Assembly: GCA_963837945.1 (NCBI GenBank)
Contig: CAWIQD010000007.1
Span: forward strand, 62,001-126,000
Source: CAVUBL01 sp963837945
Lineage (GTDB): Bacteria; Acidobacteriota; Thermoanaerobaculia; Multivoradales; DATKCC01
Direction: 5' to 3'
Length of the DNA stretch: 64,000 nucleotides
The notes under the pieces: generated by a model
Seen by the model: the letters and a program-made list of their open reading frames with translations, nothing else
What the model was told of the DNA's origin: nothing
Databases searched by the model: none
Made by a program: the position numbers and the translations under genes
In this document: positions 21,158-30,366 of the stretch, piece by piece
Layout of the letters: every line of letters starts with the position of its first letter
How positions within the stretch are numbered: the stretch's first letter is position 1

Positions 21158-22461
21158 GCAAGCTCAATCCGGTAGTCCGAGCCCGCAGCCGGCGGGACGA
21201 GTTGGTCCAGTCCCTGGTCGACCGCGAGATCGGCTTCCACCAGCTCCCGCGGGACCTGGCCGCGGACGAGGCCGCGGAGATCCGGCGCGCGGCGCTCGAG
21301 GAGCTCAGCGGCGCCTCTCTCGCCAAGACCGGCTCCTACGTCCTCGACGCGAGCCGAGTCGCCTGCCGCAACTGCGAGAACTTCATCGGCGCGGTCCAGA
21401 TCCCGCTCGGCATCGTCGGACCGATCCTGGTCCACGGCGAGGCGATCGACGGCGAGGTCTACGCTCCCCTCGCGACCAGCGAGGCGGCGCTCGTGGCGAG
21501 CACCAACCGGGGCTGCGCCGCCATCCGGCGAGCCGGCGGGGCGACCGTGCGCGTCGAGGACGTCGGCATGACCCGGGCGCCGGTCTTCCGCACCTCGGGG
21601 ATCGAGGAGACCCGGCGCTTCCTCGCCTGGGTCGAGGGCCACCAGGAGGACCTGCGCCGGATCACCGAGGCGACGAGCGAGTACCTGAAGCTCCTCGACA
21701 TCCGGCCCTACACCCTCGGCGCCACCATCTACCTGCGCTTCCGCTTCACCTCGGGCGACGCCATGGGCATGAACATGGCGACCATCGCCTGCGACCGCGC
21801 GGTCCGCGAGTTCATCGAGCCCGAGACCGGGGTCGAGTGCGTGGCTCTGTCGGGCAACTACTGCGTCGACAAGAAGCCGGCGGCGATCAACTTCCAGGAG
21901 GGCCGGGGCAAGCGGGTGTTCGCCGAGGTGGTGCTGCCGCGGGAAGTCCTCGAGCACACCTTGAAGACCAATGCCCGGGCGCTCCTCGAGGTGCAGTACC
22001 GCAAGAACCTGCTGGGCTCGATCGCCGCCGGGTCGGCCGGCTTCAACGCCCACTTCGCCAACGTCCTGGCGGCCTTCTTCATCGCCACCGGGCAGGACCT
22101 GGCGCACGTGGTCGAAGGCTCGATGGGCGTCACCTGCATCGAGGAGCGGCCGGACGGCGCGGTCTATGCCTCGATCTTCCTGCCGGCGGTGCCGGTCGGC
22201 GTGGTCGGCGGCGGCACCCAGCTCGACACCCAGCGCGAGGCCCTGGCGCTGCTCGGGGTCGAGCTCGATCCGGAACGGCCGGGCATGGCGGTGCGTCGCC
22301 TGGCCGAGATCCTCGGAGCGACCGTGCTCGCCGGCGAGCTGTCGCTGCTCGCGGCCTTCACCTCCGACGACCTCGCCCGCGCCCACGAGCGCCTGGGACG
22401 CGGCAAAGAGGAGGCGCCCGCCGCCGGCCCCGCTCTCCCCGAGCTGGAGCTCAAGGGCTAG
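21154..22461 (+). CDS. hmgA: Hydroxymethylglutaryl-CoA reductase
   Basis: A 435-residue enzyme that reduces HMG-CoA to mevalonate with NAD(P)H. Catalytic elements are visible: ENFIGAVQIPLGIVGP, the glutamate of LATSEAALVASTNRGC, the aspartate of SGDAMGMNMATI, the lysine region CVDKKPAAINFQEGRGK and a late histidine in LARAHERLGRG. These motifs look more like class I (archaeal/eukaryotic-type) than class II reductases of Pseudomonas or streptococci. No membrane domain is present. HMG-CoA synthase is not in the window, so the substrate must come from genes elsewhere. The ATG at 21154 overlaps the isomerase stop. Confidence 0.94.
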   Translation: MSKLNPVVRARSRRDELVQSLVDREIGFHQLPRDLAADEAAEIRRAALEELSGASLAKTGSYVLDASRVACRNCENFIGAVQIPLGIVGPILVHGEAIDGEVYAPLATSEAALVASTNRGCAAIRRAGGATVRVEDVGMTRAPVFRTSGIEETRRFLAWVEGHQEDLRRITEATSEYLKLLDIRPYTLGATIYLRFRFTSGDAMGMNMATIACDRAVREFIEPETGVECVALSGNYCVDKKPAAINFQEGRGKRVFAEVVLPREVLEHTLKTNARALLEVQYRKNLLGSIAAGSAGFNAHFANVLAAFFIATGQDLAHVVEGSMGVTCIEERPDGAVYASIFLPAVPVGVVGGGTQLDTQREALALLGVELDPERPGMAVRRLAEILGATVLAGELSLLAAFTSDDLARAHERLGRGKEEAPAAGPALPELELKG

Positions 22462-22468
22462 CAACTGG

Positions 22469-22646
22469 TCTCGCGCAGAGGCGCAGAGACGCAGAGGCAG
22501 GCGATCGATGGATCCTACTGGCGAGCCTGCGCCTCGGCCTGCTCTCGAGCTCCAGCGCCCATCGGATCAACAATGGCATCACCCGTCTCGTCGATGACCC
22601 CCCCCGCCTGGGCCGTGCCTCTGCGACTCTGCGGCTCTGCGCGAGA
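22469..22646. repeat. 178-bp element bounded by 31-bp inverted repeats
   Basis: The left arm at 22469-22499 (TCTCGCGCAGAGGCGCAGAG and on) matches the reverse complement of the right arm at 22616-22646 in 29 of 31 positions. The 116-bp interior shows no convincing gene. The arms contain the GCAGAG-type motif seen in interspersed palindromic repeats of several bacterial phyla. It sits between the HMG-CoA reductase and mevalonate kinase genes, so it is transcribed if the operon is continuous and could fold into a long stem, a processing site or a small non-autonomous mobile element. Confidence 0.85.
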
Positions 22647-22670
22647 CTCGTTCAGCTCGGGTAGGGGGAC

Positions 22671-23825
22671 ATGAGTAGAGCCAGGAGCCTGCCCGACCCG
22701 GGTGCGATCACCGTCTCGGTCCCCGCCAAGCTGATCCTGATGGGGGAGCACGCCGCCGTCTACGGGCGGCCGGCGCTGGTCGCGGCGGCCGGCCTGCGCC
22801 TGCGCGTGACCGTCGCGCCGGGCCGCGGGCCGGGCGCGAGGATCGTGCTGCCCGCTTCCCACCTCGACGAGACCCGATCTTGGGACGAGATCCTCGAGCA
22901 CGTCCACGGCGCGCGCGCCGCCTGGACGCGCTACGACGCGGCGCCGGGGCCGGAGAGCTTCCGGGGGCTCGCCTCCCGGGGCCCGCTCGACCTGGTCGCC
23001 CTGGCCCTGGGTGAGGCCGCCCTCGAGCTCGGGGAGTCCGCGCCGCCGCCGGTCGAGCTCACGCTCGCCTCGGAGATCCCCGTCGGCTCGGGCTTCGGCA
23101 GCTCCGCGGCGGCGGCGGTCGGCGTGGTGCTCGCCTACCTCGCCCTGCGCGGCGCCGACACCTGTTCGGAGCGCCTGCACCGGATCTCCCTCGAAGTGGA
23201 GCGACGCCAGCACGGCAGCCCGTCCGGAGTGGACAACGCCACGGTGCTCTATGGCGGAATCCTGTGGGCGCGGCGCTCGGGGCCCGGCGGGGTCGACTTC
23301 GCGACGGTGCCGGTCGCGAACGGCCTGCTCGGGCGGCTCGCGGTCCTCGGCTCCGGGCCGCCGGCGGAGACCACCGGCGCGGTGGTGGCCCAGGTCAGGG
23401 CTCTCCGGGACCGGGAGCCGGAGCGGGTCGAGGCGCTCCTCGACCGCCTCGCCGAGCTGACCGCCGCGTTCCGCGCCGAGCTCGCCCGCGAGGAGGAGCG
23501 GCCCGAGGAGGTGACCCGGCTCGTGCGCGCCGCCGAGGGCTGCCTCGAGGAGCTGGGCGTCGTGCCGCCGCCGGTGTGCGAGCGGGTGCGCCGGGTCGAG
23601 GCCGCCGGCGGTGCGGCCAAGGTCTCCGGCGCCGGATCCCTCGCGGGACCGGGAGCGGGGAACCTGCTCGTCTACCACCCGGAGCCGGAACGGATCGACG
23701 CCTGGTGCGCGCCCGGCGGGCCGCTCGCCGGTCTCGAGCGCTACCCGGTGGCGCTCGGCGTCCCGGGAGCTCGGATCGAAGGCGGCGCCCCGAGCGCCGA
23801 CGCCCGAGCCCAGGAGGCGGGGTGA
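22671..23825 (+). CDS. mvk: Mevalonate kinase
   Basis: A 384-residue GHMP kinase that phosphorylates mevalonate at position 5. It has the N-terminal PAKLILMGEHAAVYGRPAL motif, the ATP loop EIPVGSGFGSSAAAAVG, the conserved SPSGVDNATVLYGG and a C-terminal GAAKVSGAGS motif. The match to the GEHAVVYG signature of mevalonate kinases is close, and phosphomevalonate kinases differ there. It begins after a 209-bp gap containing an inverted-repeat element and overlaps the decarboxylase start (GTGA), so the distal half of the isoprenoid operon is coupled from here. Confidence 0.93.
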   Translation: MSRARSLPDPGAITVSVPAKLILMGEHAAVYGRPALVAAAGLRLRVTVAPGRGPGARIVLPASHLDETRSWDEILEHVHGARAAWTRYDAAPGPESFRGLASRGPLDLVALALGEAALELGESAPPPVELTLASEIPVGSGFGSSAAAAVGVVLAYLALRGADTCSERLHRISLEVERRQHGSPSGVDNATVLYGGILWARRSGPGGVDFATVPVANGLLGRLAVLGSGPPAETTGAVVAQVRALRDREPERVEALLDRLAELTAAFRAELAREEERPEEVTRLVRAAEGCLEELGVVPPPVCERVRRVEAAGGAAKVSGAGSLAGPGAGNLLVYHPEPERIDAWCAPGGPLAGLERYPVALGVPGARIEGGAPSADARAQEAG

Positions 23826-24832
23826 GCGCCCGGGCGACCGTCTCGGCTCCGGCGAACATCGCGTTCGTCAAGTACTGGGGAGCCCGCGACGCGGAACGGG
23901 CCCTGCCCTACCATCCGTCGATCTCGATGACGCTCGAGGTCTGCCGCTCGACGACCACCGTCGAAGCGGACGCAGGGCTCGACTGCGACGAGGTCTTCGT
24001 CACCGGCGACGACGGCCGGCTCCACCCGGCGGAGGCCGGTTTCGCCACCCGCGTCGGCCGCCACCTGGAGGCGATCCGCCGCGCCACGGGGCGCGGCGAG
24101 CGCTGCCGCGTGGCGACCCGCAACAGCTTTCCGGCCGCCGCCGGCCTCGCCTCCTCCGCCTCGGGCTTCGCCGCCCTCGCGGGCGCCGCCTGCCGCGCCC
24201 TGGGGCTCGACCCGGGCCCGGACGAGCTCTCGGTCCTGGCGCGCCTCTCGGGCTCGGGCTCGGCCGCCCGCTCGACCCTGGGCGGCTTCGTCGAGTGGCC
24301 GGCCGGAGACGACCCCGAGGCTCCCGCGGCCCGGCTCGCCCCGGCCGCCCACTGGCCGCTCGCCGACGTCATCGCCCTGGTCGAAACCGGTGCCAAGGAG
24401 ATCTCGTCGCTCGAGGGCCACCGACGAGCCCCCACCAGCCCGGGCTTCGAACCCCGCCTGGCCCGCCTGCCGGAGCGCCTGGCGGCGGTGCGGCGGGCGA
24501 TCGAAGGCCGCGACCTGGGAGCGCTCGGACCGCTCCTCGAGCGCGAAGCGCTGGAGCTCCACGCCGTCGCCATGACCTCCGAGCCGCCGATCCTCTACTG
24601 GCTCCCCGGCACGCTCGAGGTCCTCCACGCCGTTCGCGAGCTGCGGCGAAACGGAACGGCGGCGCATGCCACCATGGATGCGGGTGCCAACGTCCACGTG
24701 ATCTGCGAGCCCGCGGCCGCCGAGGCCGTGGCCGGCCGGCTGGCCGAGCTGCCGGCGGTCCGCGGAGTGATCCGGGACCGCACCGGAGAGGGACCGCGAC
24801 CGGAGGCGGTCGACCTGCTGGCCACCGCGTAG
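23822..24832 (+). CDS. mvaD: Mevalonate (di)phosphate decarboxylase
   Basis: A 336-residue GHMP-fold decarboxylase with NIAFVKYWG, the ATP loop NSFPAAAGLASSASGFAAL, the SGSGSAARST segment and TMDAGANVHV with the catalytic-type Asp. Classical diphosphomevalonate decarboxylases read KYWGK; here the lysine is replaced by alanine (KYWGARD). No phosphomevalonate kinase gene accompanies it, and an isopentenyl phosphate kinase gene follows. It may therefore decarboxylate mevalonate 5-phosphate to isopentenyl phosphate, as known for Roseiflexus and haloarchaea, rather than the diphosphate. Family membership is firm; the preferred substrate is inferred. It starts with GTG overlapping the kinase stop. 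Confidence 0.9.
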   Translation: MSARATVSAPANIAFVKYWGARDAERALPYHPSISMTLEVCRSTTTVEADAGLDCDEVFVTGDDGRLHPAEAGFATRVGRHLEAIRRATGRGERCRVATRNSFPAAAGLASSASGFAALAGAACRALGLDPGPDELSVLARLSGSGSAARSTLGGFVEWPAGDDPEAPAARLAPAAHWPLADVIALVETGAKEISSLEGHRRAPTSPGFEPRLARLPERLAAVRRAIEGRDLGALGPLLEREALELHAVAMTSEPPILYWLPGTLEVLHAVRELRRNGTAAHATMDAGANVHVICEPAAAEAVAGRLAELPAVRGVIRDRTGEGPRPEAVDLLATA

Positions 24833-24895
24833 CGATCCGACCCGACGAGCCTTCTCCCCGACTGCTGCTCACCGCCCACCCCGCCCGAGCCTCCG

Positions 24896-25729
24896 ATGCC
24901 CGCCACCTCGACCGCGCTCGAACCCGTCGTCTTCCTCAAGCTCGGCGGCAGCCTGATCACCGACAAGGCGCGGCCGGACAGCCCCCGGCCCGAAGTGATC
25001 CGGCGCCTGGCGAGAGAGATCGCCCGAGCGCAGGCACGGCCCGGCGCCGCCCGGCTGGTGCTCGGCCACGGCAGCGGCTCCTTCGGCCACGCCGCCGCCG
25101 CCCGCCTGGGGGTCGCCCAGGGGATCGATCCGATCGACCGGAGCCGCCGCGACGCGGTCTCCCAGGTTCAGGAGCGGGCGAGCGCCCTCCACCGGATGGT
25201 CGCCGACGCCCTCCGGGAGGCCGGCCTCGCGCCCTTCAGCCTCGCGCCTTCGGCGAACCTGGTCACCGACGTCGGGCGGCCGGTCGTCTTCGGGGTCGAG
25301 CCGGTCACCCTGGCGCTCGAGTGGGGCCTGCTGCCGGTCCTCTACGGCGACGTGGTGCTCGACCGCTTCCGCGGCTGCTCGATCTGCTCGACCGAGTCGG
25401 TCCTGCTGACCGTCGCCGAGCGCCTGGCCCGCCGCCGCGTGCGGGTGGCCAGGGCGCTCTGGGCCGGCGCGACCGACGGCATCCTCGACAGGGAGGGGCG
25501 AACGATCCCCGCGATCGGACCGGAGACGGCCGCCGAGGCGCTCGACGCCGCCGGCGCTTCCGCCGGGACCGACGTCACCGGCGGCATGGTCCACCGCCTG
25601 GAGACCGCCCTGGCCCTGGCGGCCAAGGGGACGACGTCGCTGGTCTTCGACGGCACGGTTCCAGGCCGGGTCGAGGCGGCGCTCGCCGGCGAGCCGGCGG
25701 GAGGAACCGAGATCGGCTCCGGCGTTTGA
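24896..25729 (+). CDS. ipk: Isopentenyl phosphate kinase
   Basis: A 277-residue amino-acid-kinase-fold protein that phosphorylates isopentenyl phosphate to isopentenyl diphosphate. Typical elements are FLKLGGSLITDK, the glycine-rich GHGSGSFGH with the histidine characteristic of this family, LYGDVVLD, ALWAGATDGIL and the late DVTGGMVHRLETAL. Carbamate, aspartate and UMP kinases of the same fold lack GSGSFGH. It follows the decarboxylase by 63 bases. Together they supply the last two steps of the alternative mevalonate pathway found in archaea and a few bacteria. Confidence 0.92.
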   Translation: MPATSTALEPVVFLKLGGSLITDKARPDSPRPEVIRRLAREIARAQARPGAARLVLGHGSGSFGHAAAARLGVAQGIDPIDRSRRDAVSQVQERASALHRMVADALREAGLAPFSLAPSANLVTDVGRPVVFGVEPVTLALEWGLLPVLYGDVVLDRFRGCSICSTESVLLTVAERLARRRVRVARALWAGATDGILDREGRTIPAIGPETAAEALDAAGASAGTDVTGGMVHRLETALALAAKGTTSLVFDGTVPGRVEAALAGEPAGGTEIGSGV

Positions 25730-25749
25730 TAGTCTGCGACCGCTCTCCC

Positions 25750-26682
25750 ATGGCCGACCTCGAAGACCTGCTTCTCAGGACCAGCCGGACCTTCGCGCTC
25801 TCGATCCCGAGGCTGCCCGAGCCGACGCGCTCCGAGGTGACGATCGCGTACCTGCTCTTCCGCATCGCCGACACGTTCGAGGACGCCGCGCCCTGGCCGC
25901 GCGAACGCCGGCTGCGCGCCCTCGAGGAGCTCGCCGCACTGCTCGAGGAGCCCGGAGCGGCGGGCGCCGCGGAGGCGGCCCGACGCCGTGCCGACGCCTG
26001 GACCGCGGGCGAGCCGCCGAGCGCCCACGAGGGCTACCTCGATCTCCTGGCGGCCACCCCGGAGGTGATCGCGGCCTACGCCGGCCTCTCTCCGGAAGCC
26101 CGCCGGGTGGTCGCCGCCCACACGGTGAGGACCGCCCGCGGAATGGCGGGGTTCGTGCGCCGTCACGACCTCCGGGGACGCCTCGCGCTCGACGACCTGG
26201 ACGAGCTGCGGCGCTACTGCTACGTGGTCGCCGGGATCGTGGGCGAGATGCTGACCGAGCTCTTCCTGCTCTCGACCCCGGAGCTCGGCGACCAGGCCGG
26301 CCCTCTGCGCGAGCGCGCGGCCCGCTTCGGCGAGGCGCTCCAGCTGGTCAACATCCTCAAGGACTCGGCCGCCGACGAGAGCGAAGGGCGCAGCTATCTG
26401 CCCCGCTCGGTGGCGCGAGAACGGGTCTTCGCGCTCGCCCGCGAGGACCTCGAGGTGGCGGGCGAGTACGTCCGGCTGCTCCAGCGGGGCCGAGCACCGC
26501 GCGGCGTGGTGGCCTTCACCGCCCTGCCGGTGGAGCTCGCCTGGCGCACCCTCGACCGCGTCGAGGAGCGGGGGCCGGGGTCGAAGCTGCGGCGCGACGA
26601 GGTGGGTGCCGTGATCGCGAAGGTCGAGGCGCGGGTGGCGCTCGGCCGGCTCCCGGTCCGGCGCCTGCCGGCCCGCTCGTAG
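25750..26682 (+). CDS. Squalene/phytoene synthase family protein
   Basis: A 310-residue head-to-head prenyl synthase that joins two FPP or two GGPP molecules. It has both aspartate-rich regions (FRIADTFED and LQLVNILKDSAADE), the latter followed by GRSYLP, and the YCYVVAGIVGEMLTELF segment. Whether squalene (hopanoids, sterols) or phytoene (carotenoids) is made cannot be told from this window; no cyclase or desaturase is adjacent. It starts 20 bases after the kinase gene and ends the isoprenoid operon. A perfect hairpin 26 bases downstream probably terminates the transcript. Confidence 0.9.
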   Translation: MADLEDLLLRTSRTFALSIPRLPEPTRSEVTIAYLLFRIADTFEDAAPWPRERRLRALEELAALLEEPGAAGAAEAARRRADAWTAGEPPSAHEGYLDLLAATPEVIAAYAGLSPEARRVVAAHTVRTARGMAGFVRRHDLRGRLALDDLDELRRYCYVVAGIVGEMLTELFLLSTPELGDQAGPLRERAARFGEALQLVNILKDSAADESEGRSYLPRSVARERVFALAREDLEVAGEYVRLLQRGRAPRGVVAFTALPVELAWRTLDRVEERGPGSKLRRDEVGAVIAKVEARVALGRLPVRRLPARS

Positions 26683-26707
26683 ATCGGATCACCCCCCTCA
26701 CCCTCGA

Positions 26708-26738
26708 TCCCTCTCCCACCCTCGAGGTGGGAGAGGGA
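26708..26738. terminator. Perfect hairpin between two convergent genes
   Basis: TCCCTCTCCCACC (26708-26720) pairs perfectly with GGTGGGAGAGGGA (26726-26738) across the loop CTCGA. It lies between the ends of the squalene/phytoene synthase and ECF sigma genes and could stop transcription from both sides, although there is no T-tract. It also resembles the GC-rich repeat family at 31019-31180. Confidence 0.6.
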
Positions 26739-26778
26739 CGCCCCCGCCCTGCCGGATCACCCCTTCGGTCTCGATCGT

Positions 26779-27327
26779 TCAGGCCTGCGCCCGGCGGGGC
26801 GTTCGCTCTCGGCGGAAGCCCGAGCTCTCGAGCTCCCGGCCGAGCGCCGCCAGGCAGCGGGTGGTGACCTTGCCGATGCTCGAGGCGCGGTAGCCGAGCC
26901 GGCGCGCCACCTCGGGCGGATCGTAGCCCAGGCCGAACCGCAGCCGGATCACCGAGCGGTAGCGCTCGGGCAGGCGCGAGACGACGGCCGCGAGGTCCCG
27001 CTCGAGCTCGCGCCGTTCCTGGGCCGGACGCTCCGGAGCGGCGAGCCACTCGAGCACCGCCCCGTCGACCGCGTCGTAGATCCGCCGGCGCCGGGCGCGC
27101 CAGTACATCAGGCAGTTCTTCCGCACCGCACCGACCGCCCAGGCCTCCGGGTTGCGGATCGTGTCCCAGCGGTAGACCAGGGCGAGCAGGGTCTGCTGGA
27201 TCAGGTCCTCGGCGTCCTGCTCCGGGATCCGGGAGCCCCGGAGCAGGCGCAGGAGCTTCGGCTGCACGCGCCGCAGGAACGGGTCGAGTCCGCTCGGGCT
27301 GGGTACCGTCTGGGCCGGGACCGCCAT
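26779..27327 (-). CDS. ECF-family RNA polymerase sigma factor (no adjacent anti-sigma)
   Basis: A 182-residue sigma factor with region 2 (VQPKLLRLLRGSRIPEQDAE, then DLIQQTLLALVYRWDTIRNP and WAVGAVRKNCLMYWRARRRR) and region 4 (LPERYRSVIRLRFGLGYDPP, then VARRLGYRASSIGKVTTRC). No anti-sigma gene is next to it on either side, so its control is unclear. The ATG at 27327 has a GGAGA element 10 bases upstream; a GTG five codons earlier is the alternative start. It is unrelated in position to the ECF operon at 11.5 kb. Confidence 0.88.
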   Translation of the reverse strand: MAVPAQTVPSPSGLDPFLRRVQPKLLRLLRGSRIPEQDAEDLIQQTLLALVYRWDTIRNPEAWAVGAVRKNCLMYWRARRRRIYDAVDGAVLEWLAAPERPAQERRELERDLAAVVSRLPERYRSVIRLRFGLGYDPPEVARRLGYRASSIGKVTTRCLAALGRELESSGFRRERTPRRAQA

Positions 27328-27439
27328 CGCTCTCGTCTCCACGGGATCTACCCCGGAGTGACGGACCGGGCGGAAGGATTTCAGCGGTGGCGCGAGCTCC
27401 GGGCCGAGGGGACCCCGGGAACGACGAGGGGCCGGAGGG

Positions 27440-28608
27440 CTATCGCCGCAGCAAGTGCCGTGCGATCACGAGCCGCTGCATCTCGCTCGTCCCTTCGTAG
27501 ATCGTGGTCACCCGGACGTCGCGGTAGAGCCGGCCGATCTCGTACTCCTCGGAGAAGCCGTTGCCGCCATGGATCTGCTGGGCGAGCCAGACGCCGCGAT
27601 TGGCCGCCTCGGTGGTGAAGACCTTCGCCTCCGAGGCGAGCCGGCCGGCCTCGGAGCCCGGCCGCTCCGAGGCGCGCGCCGCGTGGTGGGTCAGCGTGCG
27701 GCCGGCGGCGAGCGCCGTCGCGATCTCGGCGATCTGGAGCTGGATCGCCTGGTGGCGGGCGATCGGCACCCCGAACTGGACCCGCTCCCGAGCGTAGCCG
27801 ACCGCGAGGTCGAGCGCGCGCTGGTGCATGCCCAGGGCCTGGGCCGCGATCCCGAGCCGCGAGTGGTCGAGGGTGGCGAGCGCGATCTTGAGCCCCTGCC
27901 CCTCCGCGCCCAGGAGGTTCGCCGCCGGGACCCGGCAGCCGTCGAGGACCAGCGGCGACGTGCGCGAGGCGCGCAAACCGACCTTGGACTCGGCCGCCCC
28001 CACCTCCAGCCCCGGGGCGTCCGAGGGCACCACGAAGGCCGAGATGCCGCGCTTGCCGGCCGCCGGGTCGGTGCGCGCGAAGACCACGTACCAGCGGGCG
28101 ATCCCGGCATTGGTGATCCACGACTTCTCGCCTTCGAGCCGCCAGCCGTCGCCATCGCGTAGAGCGCGCGCGGCGAGGCTCGCGGGGTCGCTCCCGGCGC
28201 CGGGCTCGGTCAGGGCGAAGGCGCCCAGCTCGCCGCCCGCGGCGAGGTCCGGCAGCACGCGGCGCTTGAGCTCGTCGCTCGCGAAGCGCACGATCGGCCA
28301 GCAGCAGACCGAGTTGGTGACGCTCACCGTCACGCCGACCGACGGCGAGACCCGCGAGAGCTCCTCGATGATCAGGGTGTAGGTGAGGGCGTCGAGCCCG
28401 GCGCCGCCGAGCTCCTCGGGCACCATCACGCCGAGCAGCCCCATCTCGGCGAGCTCGGCGACGATCTCCGCCGGAAACCGGTGCTCCCGGTCTCGCTCGG
28501 CTTCGCCCGGCGCGATCCGCTCCTCGGCGAAGCGCCGGACCTGCTCCTGGACCAGGAGCTGCTCCTCGGAGAGCGAGAAGTCGACGCCGGGGTCCGCCTC
28601 CGCCACCG

Positions 28609-28612
<4 letters not shown>
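27440..28612 (-). CDS. Acyl-CoA dehydrogenase (first of a pair, downstream)
   Basis: A 390-residue FAD enzyme catalysing alpha,beta-dehydrogenation of an acyl-CoA. It shows the FAD/substrate signature ALTEPGAGSD, the WITNAG strand, the arginine-rich YARERVQFG segment, QIHGGNGF and the C-terminal catalytic-base motif IYEGTSEMQ. Chain-length or branched-chain specificity is not evident. It begins at an ATG overlapping the stop of the second acyl-CoA dehydrogenase by four bases, so the two are translationally coupled and probably act in one beta-oxidation or amino-acid degradation route. No electron-transfer flavoprotein gene is in the window. Confidence 0.94.
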
Positions 28613-29754
<1,142 letters not shown>

Positions 29755-29936
29755 GGAGCTTCCCCGATCGGTAGATCCGTGGTCACCGCGTTCGGCGGCG
29801 GGTCCGCCTCCGGCGAGGGACGCCGGCGGGCGGAGCCGGTCGGATCGTACCAGACCTCCGCGGCGCCGGGGCTCCCCCGGCGGCCCGGTGGTGGGGGTTC
29901 CCTCGGCGGCCCGGTTCGCGACACAATCGGGTCGCC

Positions 29937-30209
29937 ATGACTGAGCTCGCACCGTTCGAGTACACCGAAGAAGAGCTGAGGAGCTACCTGCCGACCGGCT
30001 GGGACCTGGTCGGCTCCGAGGCCGGCCGTTGGAACGCCCGGAAGAAGGTCTGGTCCACCCGGGTCGAGGACACGGCCGACATGCGCTGGGACCTGGAGGT
30101 CCAGGGCCCCGAGGTCTCGGACAAGGGCCGGATCGAGGCGCTGCGCCTGGCGATGGACCGCCTGTACCGGGACCGCCTGGGCAGGCGGACGCGGGGGCTC
30201 GGTTTCTAG
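29937..30209 (+). CDS. Small conserved-looking hypothetical protein
   Basis: A 90-residue, acidic-then-basic protein rich in Trp, Arg and Glu (EYTEEELRSYLPTGWDLVG, DMRWDLEVQGPEV, a closing Arg-rich helix). No domain was recognised. Codon composition is like that of its neighbours and the frame begins with ATG. A CACAAT -10-like box at 29922-29927 lies 9 bases upstream, suggesting a leaderless message. It is divergent from the acyl-CoA dehydrogenases and convergent with pyrE. Confidence 0.6.
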   Translation: MTELAPFEYTEEELRSYLPTGWDLVGSEAGRWNARKKVWSTRVEDTADMRWDLEVQGPEVSDKGRIEALRLAMDRLYRDRLGRRTRGLGF

Positions 30210-30274
30210 AGCACCCTGGACCTGCCGGGGCTGAGCTCGGGAAGGTCGGGCCTTCGGCCCGGCCGGCCGAGGCA

Positions 30275-30341
30275 GAGCTCGGCCGCTTCAATCAGAGATT
30301 GCCGTACCGGCAGGTCCTGGACGGATGAAGCGGCCGAGCTC
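30275..30341. terminator. Large hairpin between a small gene and pyrE
   Basis: GAGCTCGGCCGCTTCA (30275-30290) pairs perfectly with TGAAGCGGCCGAGCTC (30326-30341) around a 35-base interior. It lies between convergent genes and could act as a bidirectional terminator. Its left half, GGCCGAGGCAG followed by GCTCGGCCGCTTCA, recurs almost unchanged at 57985-58010, so it is also a dispersed repeat. Confidence 0.55.
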
Positions 30342-30366
30342 GGTCTCGGCCGGGGCGGGTGGGGGC

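Noticed and set aside
30266..30341. Riboswitch or small RNA upstream of pyrE
   Set aside because: The structure is at the 3' end of pyrE, between convergent genes, so it cannot act as a pyrE leader; terminator or repeat is more likely.
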